DNA of 64,000 bases from Malaya genurostris (taxonomy: Eukaryota; Arthropoda; Insecta; Diptera; Culicidae), in assembly GCF_030247185.1 (NCBI RefSeq), contig NC_080571.1, positions 15,903,631 to 15,967,630 of the forward strand, given 5' to 3'. This document shows positions 45,361-56,696 of the stretch, piece by piece. The stretch's first letter is position 1. Each line of letters starts with the position of its first letter. The position numbers and the translations under genes were made by a program. The notes under the pieces were generated by a model. It had not been told where the DNA came from and searched no databases. It was given only the letters and a program-made list of their open reading frames with translations.

Positions 45361-45728
45361 ACCCCGTTTGCAGTGGACATAAATGCAGTCCGTTGTTTGC
45401 ATGTCAGACGTGAAACTGGCGACAGTTAATTACAGTGGGGAACGCTTGGTGGTTTTTGTGATGCATTTTTTTTACTCGTGACATCATCAGAAAGTTTTCC
45501 GCTTTTGAAGACTAAATTCCCTATTTCATTTGATTCATTCGTTTTGACCGGGTAACAACTTTTGTTACTCTGCGGAACAAGTATTCTGCCTAATGTTTTG
45601 CATAATAAAAAGCATCATTCGAACAACATTTAGTAATTTTCTTAAAATATTGAGAAATAAGACGGTGAAGGAGTACTTTTGAGGACGCTTCTTTGTGGTG
45701 TCTAAGCGAAGACAAATCAGAAGTCAAC

Positions 45729-45901
45729 AGAAGTCAGGTCTTTTTTTTATGCGGTCTTTTTTATGAGGTTTTTTTATGCGCCTTTTTTATGCGAACTTTC
45801 AGAGTTATGCGGTTTTTTTTATGCGAAGTTTCAGAGTTATGCGGTTTTTTATGTGATTTTTTTATGCGGTACGTAAACTCACATAAAAAAAGACTTCAGT
45901 G
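45729..45901. mobile_element. CACTG-ended MITE, third copy, left end decayed
   Basis: ATGCGGTTTTTTTTATGCGAAGTTTCAGAGTT units as in 33368-33614. The right end AAAGACTTCAGTG and following TA are intact; the left end reads GAAGTCAGGTCTTTTTTTTATGCGG, with the CACTGA terminus degraded. The internal repeat number is lower than in the other copies. Confidence 0.7.
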
Positions 45902-46345
45902 TATATCAAAGCAGAATAGCTGTAGTAGTTTTTCTAGACCCCAACGTTTTTGTTTGATTTTTTTAATTTTCGGTGATTGTTTAAAGTCAAAACTGCGATT
46001 TTTCATAAAAAATTCGGCCATTTTGTAGCTGTACAACCTCTCCGAAGTAACAAACAACGAAAAGGAAAACGTTGGTGTTTAGTATTTTACATGCAGAAGG
46101 TGTGTGCAAAATTTGAAAATAATTGGTGACATAGTTTTCGAATGACGATGGACACGGGCTTTTTAAATCTGCTTTCGAGGAAAACAATTTATTCAACAGT
46201 GTCACTATTTATGTACCATTTAATTCTACTATTTCACTGTCACGTTATTACACTTTCACAAAGTCACTATACTTTAATGAAGCATAACAAACGTTACAAT
46301 ACAGATACGCGTTTTTGGAACGTTATTTACATCCTTCTTCAGTGT
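45902..46345. other. Unassigned DNA, no gene seen
   Basis: Overlapping small frames on both strands; nothing recognised. Confidence 0.3.
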
Positions 46346-46607
46346 ATCGGTTTTATAAGTTTGTTTGAAAGAATGCTGTAATGCTGCTCATTTTATACAA
46401 AATGTCTTATTGTCAACGGGTAAAAACGGAAAGAAATAGATAGTAACAAACGGGTAGGACGGTAGTCAGCGGAGGGTGACAAACTGAAGAAGTGGGATAT
46501 TAAGAGATTAAGTATTTCCAAAATCTATTTGTATCTTATGTGTCGGTAATAACTTGAATAGCCATTAGGGCTTATTTCCTTGGTCACGATTCAATAAAGA
46601 AATGGAG

Positions 46608-46925
46608 TTAGGGTGTGTCTAATTTCCATGCGTTGGAAATTTGTCTTATGATTTTTATGTCGTTGGTAGTGAGTTCATGATCTTCAGAAAAGGCATGTTC
46701 AGCTACTTTTGACTTGAAATGATGTGGTAGTCCTTTCTCTAATTCTTTATTTGCTTTCGCTATTTCAGCGACGTGCTCTTTGAAACGGATGTCTAGAGTT
46801 CTCTTTGTTTGTCCAATATATATTTTATCACAATGAGAACACGAGATTTTGTATACCCCAGATTTTTTCAAATTATCCGTAGGATCTTTTGTAGAACCTA
46901 GTAAATTTTTCAATTGACAGTTCAT
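46608..46925 (-). pseudogene. Penelope-like GIY-YIG endonuclease
   Basis: The frame MNCQLKNLLGSTKDPTDNLK is followed by the GIY-YIG core GVYKISCSHCDKIYIGQTKR. The core has the CxxC-like Cys pair typical of PLE nucleases, the arginine in RTLDIRFKEHV, and a conserved histidine region (SKVAEHAFSEDHEL). The frame ends at 46608 with NAWKLDTP, a normal C-terminus for the class. The catalytic core looks intact. Confidence 0.88.
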
Positions 46926-47027
46926 GCTATACTAAATAGTTATGCAATACTAAATCTAAACCAAATTTATTTAGTTTTGATTTCAAAGGATGTGCAATGT
47001 TTGGATTGAAGTCCACCGATATTCTTT

Positions 47028-47480
47028 TTAAATTTTCCGATGGGGGAGTGATTGTTTTTTCAACAATCTTAATTTTTTGTCGAGGATTGTTTGGATTGAA
47101 CGCTCCGGATATCCATTGAGCTTTCCAATTTCGAAAATAAAGTTTTTCTCTTTTATTGCAGCATCTCTTTTAAGGGGTAAGGTCAGCATTCTGTGAATCA
47201 TATGGAGGAGAGCTGCCATTTTGTGTTGTTGGGAATGATTAGTAGTATTTGGTATGACCCGATCTGTGTTGGTTGGCTTCCTGTATATCTCGAAATTTAA
47301 GGTTTTTGCTTCTCTGACAATGAGGATATCTAAGAAAGGTAAACTGTTGTTTTTCTCCTCCTCATAGGTGAATTTAATGTTTTTATGTAAGTTATTAATC
47401 ATTTGTAAGAAAGTTGATAAATCATTGCGTTTGATGATACAGAATATATCATCAACGTATCCACCAGCGATTAGGTAATA
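47028..47480 (-). pseudogene. Penelope-like RT, YVDD box and thumb
   Basis: Directly after the frameshift the minus strand reads GYVDDIFCIIKRNDLSTFLQ, the catalytic YVDD box. It continues FTYEEEKNNSLPFLDILIVR, FEIYRKPTNTDRVIPNTTNH, the thumb RMLTLPLKRDAAIKEK and NGYPERSIQTILDKK. The frame stops at 47028, and a second shift leads on to VDFNPNIAHPLKSKLNKFG and the endonuclease. Confidence 0.88.
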
Positions 47481-48690
47481 ATCCCTGGTTTTTCAAAAGT
47501 TCTTGAAGATTTGCCATAAACAATTCGCATAAAAACGGGGAGAGCGGATTACCCATTGGTGCCCCTTGTAACTGTTTATAAAATCCGCCTCTGAATTTGA
47601 AGTAATTTACATCCATACAAAGCCGAGTTAGGTTCAGATATGACCTTACTTTGCTTTTCCATAAACTGTTACTATGTTGTTGAAGTAACCAATCTTCCAA
47701 TAGATTGATTGAGTCCTTCACCGGGACACTTGGGAATAAGGCGGTTACATCGAATGACACCATTATTTCGTCTTCTTCGATTTCACCAGAATTTTGAAGT
47801 TGACTCGTAAATTCTTGTGTGTTGGGGACTGATCTACTGAAAAATTTTTTTGGCATAGAATGAAATTCTTTTACTAGCCAGTTGACGATTTTTTGGGTAG
47901 GGGCTCCCACTGAAGAATTAATTTCCCTTATTTCGTTACCAGGTTTGTGAACCTTTGGTAGTCCTTTGATTTTGGGTAAAGAAGGGTTAGGAACTTTGAG
48001 GTAATTGAGGTTGATATCGAAGTTTGGATTACATTCAAGAAGAGTTTTATCCGCTTTTTTGATAATTCCAGGAAGGGGGTAGGTTCTTCGTTTCCTATAA
48101 GGACCATCATTAATTTTTTGGGTTATCAAGTTGTCCATAATAACTACTTTATTTCCCTTGTCAGCCTTTACATAAAAAACAGGCTTTTCTCGCAATTGTT
48201 TCACTAGTTCTTTTTCATCTATGGTTTGCTGATTATTCAAAGAAGTACTTCTAATGACGTCAGCTACGATAGTTCTGGCGTCATTAATTTGAGGAAAGGA
48301 AAGATCACAGTTATTTAAACCTGTTTCTATGTCTATAATAACTTGTTCGAGATTTACTTTTGAAGAAATTGCATAATTTAAACCAAGATTTAGAAGATTA
48401 GTTTGTTCATTGGTACAATTTTGAGATGAACGATTTACAAGAAAATCCTCCAAAAATTGTACTGGAGGTTTTGGGGGACGGTCTGAAAGATTTTTGGAAC
48501 GTAAATTTTCGAATTTCTTATGAAGAAGAATTCGTTTGCGTTCGGATTCGCAATGTTCTGCAATTTTTACTTTGTTTAGAAAAGTTTCGAAGCCTTGGGG
48601 ATATTGTTTCGCTAGTTTCAAGTTAAGGTTATAGCATTCCAAAGTTTTTACGCTCTGAATGCTATACAATTTTTTAACCTTCTCTTTCAA
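47452..48690 (-). pseudogene. Penelope-like RT, N-terminal and finger/palm region
   Basis: A 412-residue frame. A basic N-terminal region (MKEKVKKLYSIQSVKTLECY) is followed by the PLE-typical KPVFYVKADKGNKVVIMD at about residues 170-187. Then come GLPKVHKPGNEIREINSSVG, PTQKIVNWLVKEF, the first catalytic aspartate in EIMVSFDVTALFPSVPV, and QLQGAPMGNPLSPFLCELF. The frame is lost just before the YVDD box: a one-base shift near 47470 makes it end NRWWIR. No upstream start better than the MKEK methionine is evident. Confidence 0.88.
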
Positions 48691-48840
48691 AATTTCGTGT
48701 TGAATTTTAATTAGAATTTTTCTAGAAAAAGATCTCCCACCCTTTACCTTACAGCATGTGGGAATTCATCGGTTTTATAAGTTTGTTTTAATTGTTTTAG
48801 AGGGCCTAGAGGGTCTAGCACTTTCAAAATATATTTTTTT

Positions 48841-49423
48841 GCCTTTCTCATATAGAAAGGTTATGCAATCACTGTGAAAATCGACTTTTGAACCGAGGCC
48901 CGGAGGGTCGAGTGTCATATACCATTCGACTCAGTTCGTCGAGATCACAAAATGTCTGTGTACATATGTGTGTATGTATGTATGTGTGTTAATTTGTCAA
49001 TGTCACTAAATTTTCTCAGAGATGGCTGAACCAATTTTCACAAACTTAGATTCAATTGAAAGGTCTTATTGCCTCATACAATTTTTTTGATTTTTCTGGA
49101 TCCGGCTTCCGATTCCGGAATTACAAAGAAATATGTGCAATTTTATTTAAAAAAAATACGCACTCAATTTGCTCAGTGCTTTCTGAACCAATTTTTAAAA
49201 CTTAGAAGCAAATAAAAGGTCCTAAAATTCTTTAAAAAGTCCTCGAAAAGTCCGACTTCCGGTTCCGATATTACAGTGCGATTAGTTAAAATTTTCAATT
49301 TCACGAGTATTACTGCTAATTCATCTAGTTGGCAGATCTTGTTAGTTGGTGAATATATAAAACTACTTTGGGACTACTAGTCCGAAAGCACCGATAATAG
49401 CGAAGAAAATCTACAAAAAACGG
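48841..49423 (+). repeat. Hairpin-ended modular repeat, left part
   Basis: GCCTTTCTCATATAGAAAGGTTATGCAATCACTG begins it, then CATATACCATTCGACTCAG and three modules (AACTTAGATTCAATTGAAAGGTC; CCGACTTCCGGTTCCG). It runs straight into the left arm of the inverted repeat at 49424. Confidence 0.75.
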
Positions 49424-49943
49424 AACTCAATTCGATTTCTCAGCAACGGTTTCACGAATCATGTTTCAAATCAATTTCACCCAGATCCGACTTCCGGTTC
49501 CGAAATTATAGGGCGATGGGTGTTAAAACATTCAAAATGATGATACAAAACTAGTACGCGGTACGTGCGGCTTTGCTACATGCGCAGCGTGCTTTGTTCA
49601 ATTTCGTGTAGCGTGTACATTAAAATTTATATTTTTCAGGTGAAAAAAAATGTAAACTTCAAATTCTTTTATTAAATTTGCACCTACACTGAAAGAATTC
49701 AGTGTAGGTGCAAATTGAATTAAAGAATTATAATTATGGAAACCCTGCACGCTACACGAAATTGAACAAAGCACGCTGCGAATGTAGCAAAGCCGCACGT
49801 ACCGTCGCGTACTAGTTTTGTATCGCCATTTTGAATGTTTTAACACTCATCGCCCTATAATTTCGGAACCGGAAGTCGAATCTGGATGAAATTGATTTGA
49901 AACATGATTCGTGAAACCGTTGCTGAGAAATCGAATTGAGTTC
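49424..49943. repeat. 0.5 kb inverted repeat with a perfect inner palindrome
   Basis: The arms, about 195 bp each (49424-49617 and about 49744-49943), are inverse copies at roughly 95% identity: CAATTCGATTTCTCAGCAAC ... GCTTTGTTCAATTTCGTGTA, mirrored by CACGAAATTGAACAAAGC ... GAGAAATCGAATTGAG. The outer part of each arm is hairpin-repeat module sequence. In the central 125 bp, 49675-49693 (AATTTGCACCTACACTGAA) and 49698-49716 are perfect inverse 19-mers separated by four bases. Transcription would give a long double-stranded RNA. Confidence 0.9.
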
Positions 49944-49947
49944 CGTT

Positions 49948-50457
49948 TTTTGGAGTACAAAAAACAAAGTGAAGGAAACGATCTTATTTTTCCTTCAACA
50001 TTGCGAAAGCTTCATTCAACTTTAGGGGAAAATTTCTTCTGTGTTCGACTCTATGATAACTGCAAATTTAAAATAAAGCTTGCATGGAATGATTTTTGTA
50101 ACGGAAATTCCAAAGATCACATTAATTTCGATTCAAGAAAACATACATACAATTGTAATACAATTCCATATTATTATTGTGCCATTCATATAAATAGTGG
50201 AAGAAAATCCGACAAAATGTGTATAAAACTCCTTCATTGTTAAACATAAAATTATTCGAACTGTCTGTAACTGAAATTTATTTTTAGGAATAAATTCTTC
50301 TCAAGGATTAAAATGACAATTGCTAATATACATTTAGTCTGATTCATGACCATTAACACAAAGTTCACTAACATTTCAAAAGTAACTGACAGCTATATAA
50401 CATATGGATGGAAACCACACATAAAAGAAGTAAAACTCACTGAATATTGATTATATG
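49948..50457. other. Unassigned DNA, no gene seen
   Basis: The plus frame 49911-50243 begins in the inverted repeat and is not recognised. AT-rich. Confidence 0.3.
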
Positions 50458-50776
50458 GGCCCTTATTACCGGTGTCACTACACGGTAAAAACCAGGTGAA
50501 GTGACTGTGACTTATTATGGGTATCACTTCACGGTGGAAATCAAGTGAAGTGAATGTAGGTCCTTATTACGAAAGTCGCTTCAGAGACAAAAGTAATTAC
50601 TTGGATGCACTAGATGTCATTATGAACATCACGCCACCAACATTTCGTTGAAAAAATGAGTTTTTCCACTACAGTGATCACTTCATTATGCGTGATACTG
50701 GTAATAGGTAAAATCAAGTGAAGTGACATGTAAGTGAAGTGAATGTGAAAGTGGAGTGAGAACGGTAATAAGGGCC
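50458..50776. mobile_element. 319 bp MITE with perfect 13 bp TIRs and ATG target duplication
   Basis: The ends are GGCCCTTATTACC and GGTAATAAGGGCC, with ATG directly outside on each side (50455-50457, 50777-50779). The interior has many imperfect (A)AGTGAAGTGA and ATCACTTCAC phrases in both orientations, so most of it can fold back. A 3 bp duplication is typical of PIF/Harbinger or CACTA transposition. No ORF. Confidence 0.85.
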
Positions 50777-51019
50777 ATGATCATGCAAATTGTTCTATCA
50801 TTCAATAGTCGGAATCCTCAGTTATATATCATTTTGAATGAAGTTTCATCCAAAATGCGGCTGGCGTTTTCCAACAAAATTGAACGGCCTACTGAGAGGG
50901 TAGATGCACCTTTCTTGTCAAATTATTCTGAACACTTTTCTTTAGGGGTAAGATCATACATGAACCTGTTTATATATACATTTAGCGATGAATAAAACTG
51001 ACTGCGTTTGTGTAGAGTA

Positions 51020-51420
51020 AAATGAAACTTTGTCATGAATACGCCTGACTTTACTATGGGACATCTTTTCAAATATTACACTCTGAGAGAGTGATAAGTT
51101 TTTGATCGTGAATATCTCTCGTTGTATCAATTAATTCAAAATTTAATTAACTCCGAAGCCCTCACACTTTTTAACAGCGATTTGCGTTTCCTGTGTGTAG
51201 CAATGGAAATCATCAGAGTTTCATAAGAGCGCTGTGTTTGAAAATACCGCTGTTCTGTTAAGTTGTCCGAGTTAGGGGCTGTCCATAAAAGACGTCACGC
51301 TTTTTTTAACAATTTTTGATTCCCCACTCCCCCTTTGTCACAAATTGTCACATCAGCAAAGACCCCCCACCCCCTTTATGTCACATGTCACGAATTCAAA
51401 ATAAAAAAAAAATCATCTCA
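51020..51420. repeat. Dispersed repeats: GGCACCCCATAGTAAAG family (reverse) and a GGGGCTGTCCATAAAA end
   Basis: 51040-51125 is an inverse-oriented relative of 8150-8340 and 13020-13215. At 51274-51420 the sequence TTAGGGGCTGTCCATAAAAGACGTCACGC with C-rich runs (CCCCACTCCCCC, CCCCCCACCCCC) and several TGTCAC phrases resembles the end of common insect MITE-like repeats. I found no inverse partner for it. Confidence 0.45.
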
Positions 51421-52499
51421 ATACATACTCAATATGTCTGACAAACTATACAAATATGAGGGAAAAATCGATTTATTATTTATTGCTGTCATTAGATTAA
51501 AAAGTATTTCTAAAACTACAAAACCATTGCAATTATTTTATTAATATTAATTAGATAATCGGTACGGATCTTCCGTCACACAAAATCGGTAGTGATTTTG
51601 AGCTAAAATGATTCTTGATTCATGGATTATTATTGGATGATTCGATCAGCTTTGATCTTGGTGGAGGAAAATCACATATGATCAAGATAAGACATGACAT
51701 GATCTACGTCAGAAATCGTTGATCCCCCGCTGAGGAGTGTGAAAATTAATAATAACAGCTATCCTAAAGGAATTTATAACTAAGGATTGCGCGTGTCAAT
51801 GAGACTTTTCCAAAATCATGGAACATTGTCAATTTTGTATCTTTGGGAAATGCTCTTTTAACACTCCTTATCAGCAGAGTTGGGGAAAATACCGGTTTCG
51901 TTACGTTATGAATGACTTTGAAATGATTTTTGATATTTTAACTCTTATTTCAAACTAAATAATGTTATTTTCTACCATTGAGATGTTTGGTTTTAATAAA
52001 TGGTTAGCAAATCACTTCTACCCGGGCTGTTACTTCTGCGTATGATATTCAAGCTAAACAGGGTAAATTAATCAGCTGCATGACATGCTTTATGATTGAA
52101 CATATTTTTCTTATCATTATAATTATTGATAATCACAACGTATACGTTAATGTTATTTGCTGGTTTTATTGATATTACTCCGCCAACATGGTATTGTTGA
52201 ATGAATTTTAAAAACATCAAGAAGCATGAAATTTCGATGCGACCGACCAAATAAACTTTTTGATTGTTTTTCATTCTCTACCTTAAATATTTATTATATT
52301 CGATAGCGCATGCGTTATTGTAAAGAACTATTTCTAATATTTCCTATACTTTTGTCGTATGTTATCATATTAAGTATTAAGCTTATTATCATTATATATA
52401 TATTTTATACAGCCCACCCGCTTTTTAGTTATTTAATATAAATTAACTACGCAATTCAGTCAACCCAGCCGATTTTTTTTGTTATGATGTGAAACCATC
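51421..52499. other. Unassigned AT-rich DNA
   Basis: No gene seen; the plus frame 51335-51544 and minus frame 52068-52274 are not recognised. Confidence 0.3.
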
Positions 52500-52519
52500 A
52501 TCAGCTTAGCTTTATTCTA

Positions 52520-53720
52520 CGAAAAACGGATTCCGGAAAGACAAATGATTGAAATATTGTTTTTCTGCGTTCAAAGTATGCACGATTTCAATCCAAAATA
52601 CGCCTCTGAATTTCTCTGCTCATTATCGGCGGTCATCAGTGAGAAAGAATACAAGAATTTGTCAACTACCTCGTTATCGTCGCCGTCTATCAATATGGTG
52701 GGAGGCATAATGTTTCTTCTTTAGAGTATCTTCTTATCATGTTTTTTTTGTTTTCGACGAATTTATAGCCAGTCCGGTACGGCTATCAGTACAACGTATG
52801 TTCACCATCTTTTCAAAGTTACGTGACACAATGTCACTCGTGTCTATCCTTGCTCTTCGAATCACATCTCCCCAAGCAATGTTAAACAAAAGACATTACC
52901 TTGCCGTAGCCCTATCCGAGATTCGAAGGGGCTCGAGAGCGTCCCAGATACTCGGACGTAACACATCACTCTATCCATTGTTGCTTTGACCAATTGCGAC
53001 CATATTTGATGAGCTCACTTGGCAATCGGCAATAGACCGCAGTTCAAATAACCGATCTCCGTACTAATCTTCGATAGAACAGGTGTTTAATATCTGTCGA
53101 TGGCTGAGTGTGCACCCAAATTGATTCCTGTGTCGTTCTCTGTTTCTTGCAAATCGCCATTCAGATGCTCGTCATAGTACAGCTTCTACCTATCGATCAC
53201 CTCACATTCTTTGTGAAAAGGTTACCACTGTAGCCTGTTGTGTGAGGCCTCCACTTCGCGATCACGATCTTCCTGGTGGCGCTATTTTCTCCGGAAAACC
53301 GAGTGTCCTCGCCCTCACTGCATTCTTATCTTCAACCAACTGCTGGCATTTGCCGACAAACCAGTCAATTCCTCGATTCGTATCTATTATACTGTTGCTG
53401 TAGTGCTACTTATAGCGGACCTTGTATTCCTACTGCCATCTCCTAGACGCCGTGCTAAGTTGCTCTTCTATTCTAAATCCAGCTAAAGCGCGTTTTCCTT
53501 GGCAGTACGATCGTTACGTAGCTACTTGAGACTGAGTCGCGGCGTTCGTGTGCTGTCGATAGTTTTGAGCACATACGAACCGCGACAAGGTAGTATTTAC
53601 GAGTTTCACATCTCGTGAGCAGCTATCATAGGTTCGTTCCGTGCGTAAAATGCTTTCTTCTCTTCATGGGGTCTCGTCACATGTGGGCAGTGTACGCTGA
53701 TGATGCTGTAATTAAAGGTG
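52520..53720 (-). pseudogene. RTE-clade LINE remnant (endonuclease and RT fragments)
   Basis: The minus strand, read across many frameshifts and stops, shows an RTE-like order. An endonuclease piece near 53700-53640 (IISVHCPHVTRPHEEKKAFY) is followed by an inter-domain piece near 53170 (KLYYDEHLNGDLQE). Then an RT piece near 52920-52880 reads SSPFESRIGLRQGN, and a palm-to-thumb piece near 52690-52650 reads TILIDGDDNEVVDKFLYSF. The FADD box is lost. The plus frames at 52798-52989, 53238-53486 are antisense shadows. Clade assignment is by recalled motif pattern. Confidence 0.7.
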
Positions 53721-54485
53721 GGACTCGACAAAGTTCCTGTAGTGCTACGACATCGAATTTGTGAGTGCACTCATCGTGCAGTATTCGAGTACACCTGGGA
53801 AGCCAAGCGATTTACAGTTCCATCGGCCGCTAATGAAATTGACCTTCAGTGTCAACTTTGCTTGTCTGAGCCGGTAGCGGTTCCCAACTGGCTAAGAATA
53901 ACACTACGCTCCCTGTCCCCGTAGTATAAGTATCTGGCGGAATTATTTCAACCAAAAATTGATCCACTGGTTCCCTGTTCCATATCATAAAATGTTACTA
54001 AAACGACAACACGGCTCCTCTTAGCATCTGATATGTAAGTGTAAGTGTTCCTTAATTACGTATCCAGGTTTTTGGTTCTCCAAGCATCTGTGTATGTGGA
54101 GCTGAAACTGAAGGATATGCTATCGTTTCTCACCCTATGTGGTAAGGTTCATCATTCTTCATGGAATGAATGAATCCTTTCTGTAGGTTTTATCAGATCG
54201 TTGGACATCCCTTATTGGGTGCCGAATTTAATTCTACTTATAATTGTTCTGCATTCTCCCGGGAATGGAGAATGGTATCGCTTTTATAAAATCTCTAAAT
54301 TTTTTTGGTTGTTGAAGGTTTTAAAAATGTGTAATTTAGCAGCTGCAGATCGTTCGGCATCCTTTTGAGGGAAAAGTACTGGAATGCAGAATCCACTACA
54401 CAATTCCATTCCACGTTCCCTTTATCCTTTCCTTCCCATCAGGAAAATGATGAGAAGACATAGTAAAGCACAAGTCTCTAAATAA
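53721..54485 (+). mobile_element. Internally deleted copy of the 24-26 kb LINE, plus strand
   Basis: Positions 53890-53985 match the reverse of 26440-26590. Then 54050-54150 matches the reverse of 24590-24690, the LINE C-terminus and stop region (GTATCCAGGTTTTTGGTTCT; GGATATGCTATCGTTTCTC). 54200-54480 matches its 3' UTR (GGACATCCCTTATTGGGTGC; CATTCTCCCGGGAATGGAGA; CAGATCGTTCGGCATCC). The whole RT and RNase H part is absent. The frame 53718-53924 (HRICECTHRAVFEYTWEAKR) may be element-derived but is not recognised. Confidence 0.65.
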
Positions 54486-54489
54486 CTAG

Positions 54490-55150
54490 AGGACCGGGCC
54501 TGCCAATCAAGAATTTAAAAAAGATCAAGAAATCAGATCATAAATTTAGTTCTACAATTATAGAACTGAACTCGTTTTCAGAATCCTTCAGAAACGTTAA
54601 TTCCGAACCTTAAAGAAACTGAATGCAGTTCCGAAATCTAGCTTCAAAATCCATGTTCCGAATTTCGTTCTACCATGCAGGTTCTGAATTCTGGAAATAA
54701 AATCTGTAGCTCAATTCAGGAATTTAATTCTGATTCGAAAGTCAGTTCTAGAACTCAGGCTCGGATTTCAGATCTAACATTTAGTTCATGAATCCAGATC
54801 TAGTTGTGTTTTGTAGTTGAAACCCCTAATCAGAATTATGAATTCGATTCCCGAACATAAATTAAGGAACTGAAATCAGTTCCTAAATCTTAAGAAACCA
54901 GTTCGGGATTCAGGTAGACCAGAATCCAGGTTCTCAATTTAGTTCTAGAATTTAATCCAAAATTCAATACCCTGCTGCTGCTGGTTGAAGGCGACTACAC
55001 GTCGCGACGTGTGAAATGCGAATGATCGAACGAACTGAGCGTCCAGTTTCTTCCAAAGCACAAGAAAAAGAATCGATCGATCTTCGATCATCGTGCAGTT
55101 GAATATCGGGACTGATATGTGTATGACTACCTCAAAACCGTAGTCACGGG
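54490..55150. repeat. GAACT/TTCAG-rich repeat block, third copy
   Basis: Dense AATTCAGTTC, AGAACTGA and TTCCGAA phrases as at 7190-7720 and 37150-37850. It is followed (54960-55150) by CTGAGCGTCCAGTTTCTTCC ... GATATGTGTATGACTACCTCAAAA, which parallels 7900-8060. The same two-part arrangement therefore occurs twice in the window. Confidence 0.6.
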
Positions 55151-55234
55151 TATGAGAAATGCAAGCAAGTGTGATCAGTTTTTCTTTCGCATTGTTTCCA
55201 AATGTTTGACCGGAAAAAAGTGCATTTACATCAA

Positions 55235-55922
55235 CCGGAAATTACTCCAATTTCTCAGAAACAGCGGAACCGATTTTCACAAAATTTGATTAAAATGAAA
55301 GGTCATATGGTCCCATAAGCTGATGCAGAATTTTGTCCGGATCCAGAAGTACAGGGTGAAGTGTGACTGAAAGTGTAAGCCTGCAGTTGAACGATATTCT
55401 AAAAGCAAAAAAATTCTTCTACATTTAGCAAAAAAAAAATTATCAAGTTGTAGGTCATGTTTGTTACTGGCTAAAAGATCTGTTTTCGGCTATACCTGTT
55501 CCCAGATTCCGGTTCCGGAAATACCATGAAAAGTGGTCGAAAACTCAAAAACCGAACTCACTTCATTTTCTCAGAGACAGCTAAATCGATTTTCACAAAT
55601 TCAAACTCAAATGAATGATATTATGAATGGTTTCGTAGGCTACTATTGCATTTTATCCGGATCCGACTTACGGCTCCGGAATTACAGAATAAAGTGTGTT
55701 TAATATTTCGAACCGACATTTAGAGCGATGATGCAAATAAACGGGACAAAACTTGTAATTTTTTCACAAAACTGTTTACAAATTGAAAAGGTTATGCTAG
55801 TTTATGCTAAAAACTAAACTTATGAATTTTGTTTTAATTCATAACTAAGCTTTTTGAAGAATCGCTTGGTAATATTAATGAAAATATGAGTGATAAGAGA
55901 AGGGCATCATTACACCATCAGG
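55235..55922 (+). repeat. Hairpin-ended modular repeat, right part
   Basis: Three modules (TCTCAGA(A/G)ACAGC(G/T)(G/A)AA, CGATTTTCACAAA, AAATGAAAGGTCATATGG, ATCCGACTTACGGCTCCGG) followed by the right end GAGAAGGGCATCATTACACCATCAGG. The left hairpin end is missing. Confidence 0.7.
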
Positions 55923-56696
55923 TTTATGCTTCCGTCGAATGAAACATCGCTCTTTGAAATAGTTGCTTTCCATTTTTATTGTTGAATTCGCCTTACATGC
56001 TAAACAAATCTCTATACACTATACAACTACTCCTCGCGTTCGGATGAATTTATTCTTCCTGTTGCTTTACGATTGATTTCTAATAAAGCCTTTGTTCAGT
56101 ATCTTTAATTTTAACTCACCATTTTTCTGTTGCGGGTCTAAGATCACTTGAGTGGTTATTGTTAGTCAATTATATTTCATTCTACCTCTGCATTCATCGC
56201 CATAGCCAAACATATTCGAACATGTTTCCCTGTTCCAAAATTCCACTTCCATCTACTGTAATCTCTGTTTCGGAAGTACGGTTCACAATTTTCTATATAA
56301 CTCTGACGGCAAGTGTACAAAAACAATAAACATCTTTGACAAGCAAAGAACAATTACTTCTCAGATATTTCTTTTTGCTTTAATACGCAAGATCAAACTC
56401 GCTAAATAATATTTTTCTAGCTTCAAAACTAAGCTAACTCTCTTGAACTCGACTCTTGTTTGTTTCATTTTTTCTATTTGATTCAGCACCAACCTTTAAT
56501 CTACTTCTCATCAAAGGAACTGAATTTTATCGATAAGAAAGTTTTTCCTTTCAGTTAAACAGTCTACTGGCAAGTTCGCCATCCATTTGTTCTCGAAAAA
56601 AACATCCATAATACAATCATGTATTTTAACTAGTAATGTTAATAATTATATTTATAGAGACCAAAATTAGTCAGGACGTCCAGAACAAACAACGCT
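55923..56696 (-). other. Probable 3' UTR of the CHIC gene
   Basis: Lies directly after the CHIC stop codon on the minus strand, is AT-rich and free of recognisable repeats. AATAAA signals on the minus strand correspond to TTTATT at about 55975 and 56048. Which is used is not known. Confidence 0.5.

Larger units (their letters stand above)
46346..48790 (-). mobile_element. Penelope-like retroelement with short direct terminal repeat
   Basis: The minus strand encodes a Penelope-type reverse transcriptase followed by a GIY-YIG endonuclease, the diagnostic layout. A 21 bp direct repeat containing ATCGGTTTTATAAGTTTGTT lies at about 46346-46366 and 48770-48790, just outside the coding part. Such repeats (pseudo-LTRs) are characteristic of this class, although usually longer. 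Coding order on the minus strand: RT N-terminus to palm (48690-47452), YVDD and thumb (47480-47028), linker and GIY-YIG (about 47020-46608). Frameshifts are few, so it is a relatively young copy. Confidence 0.85.
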
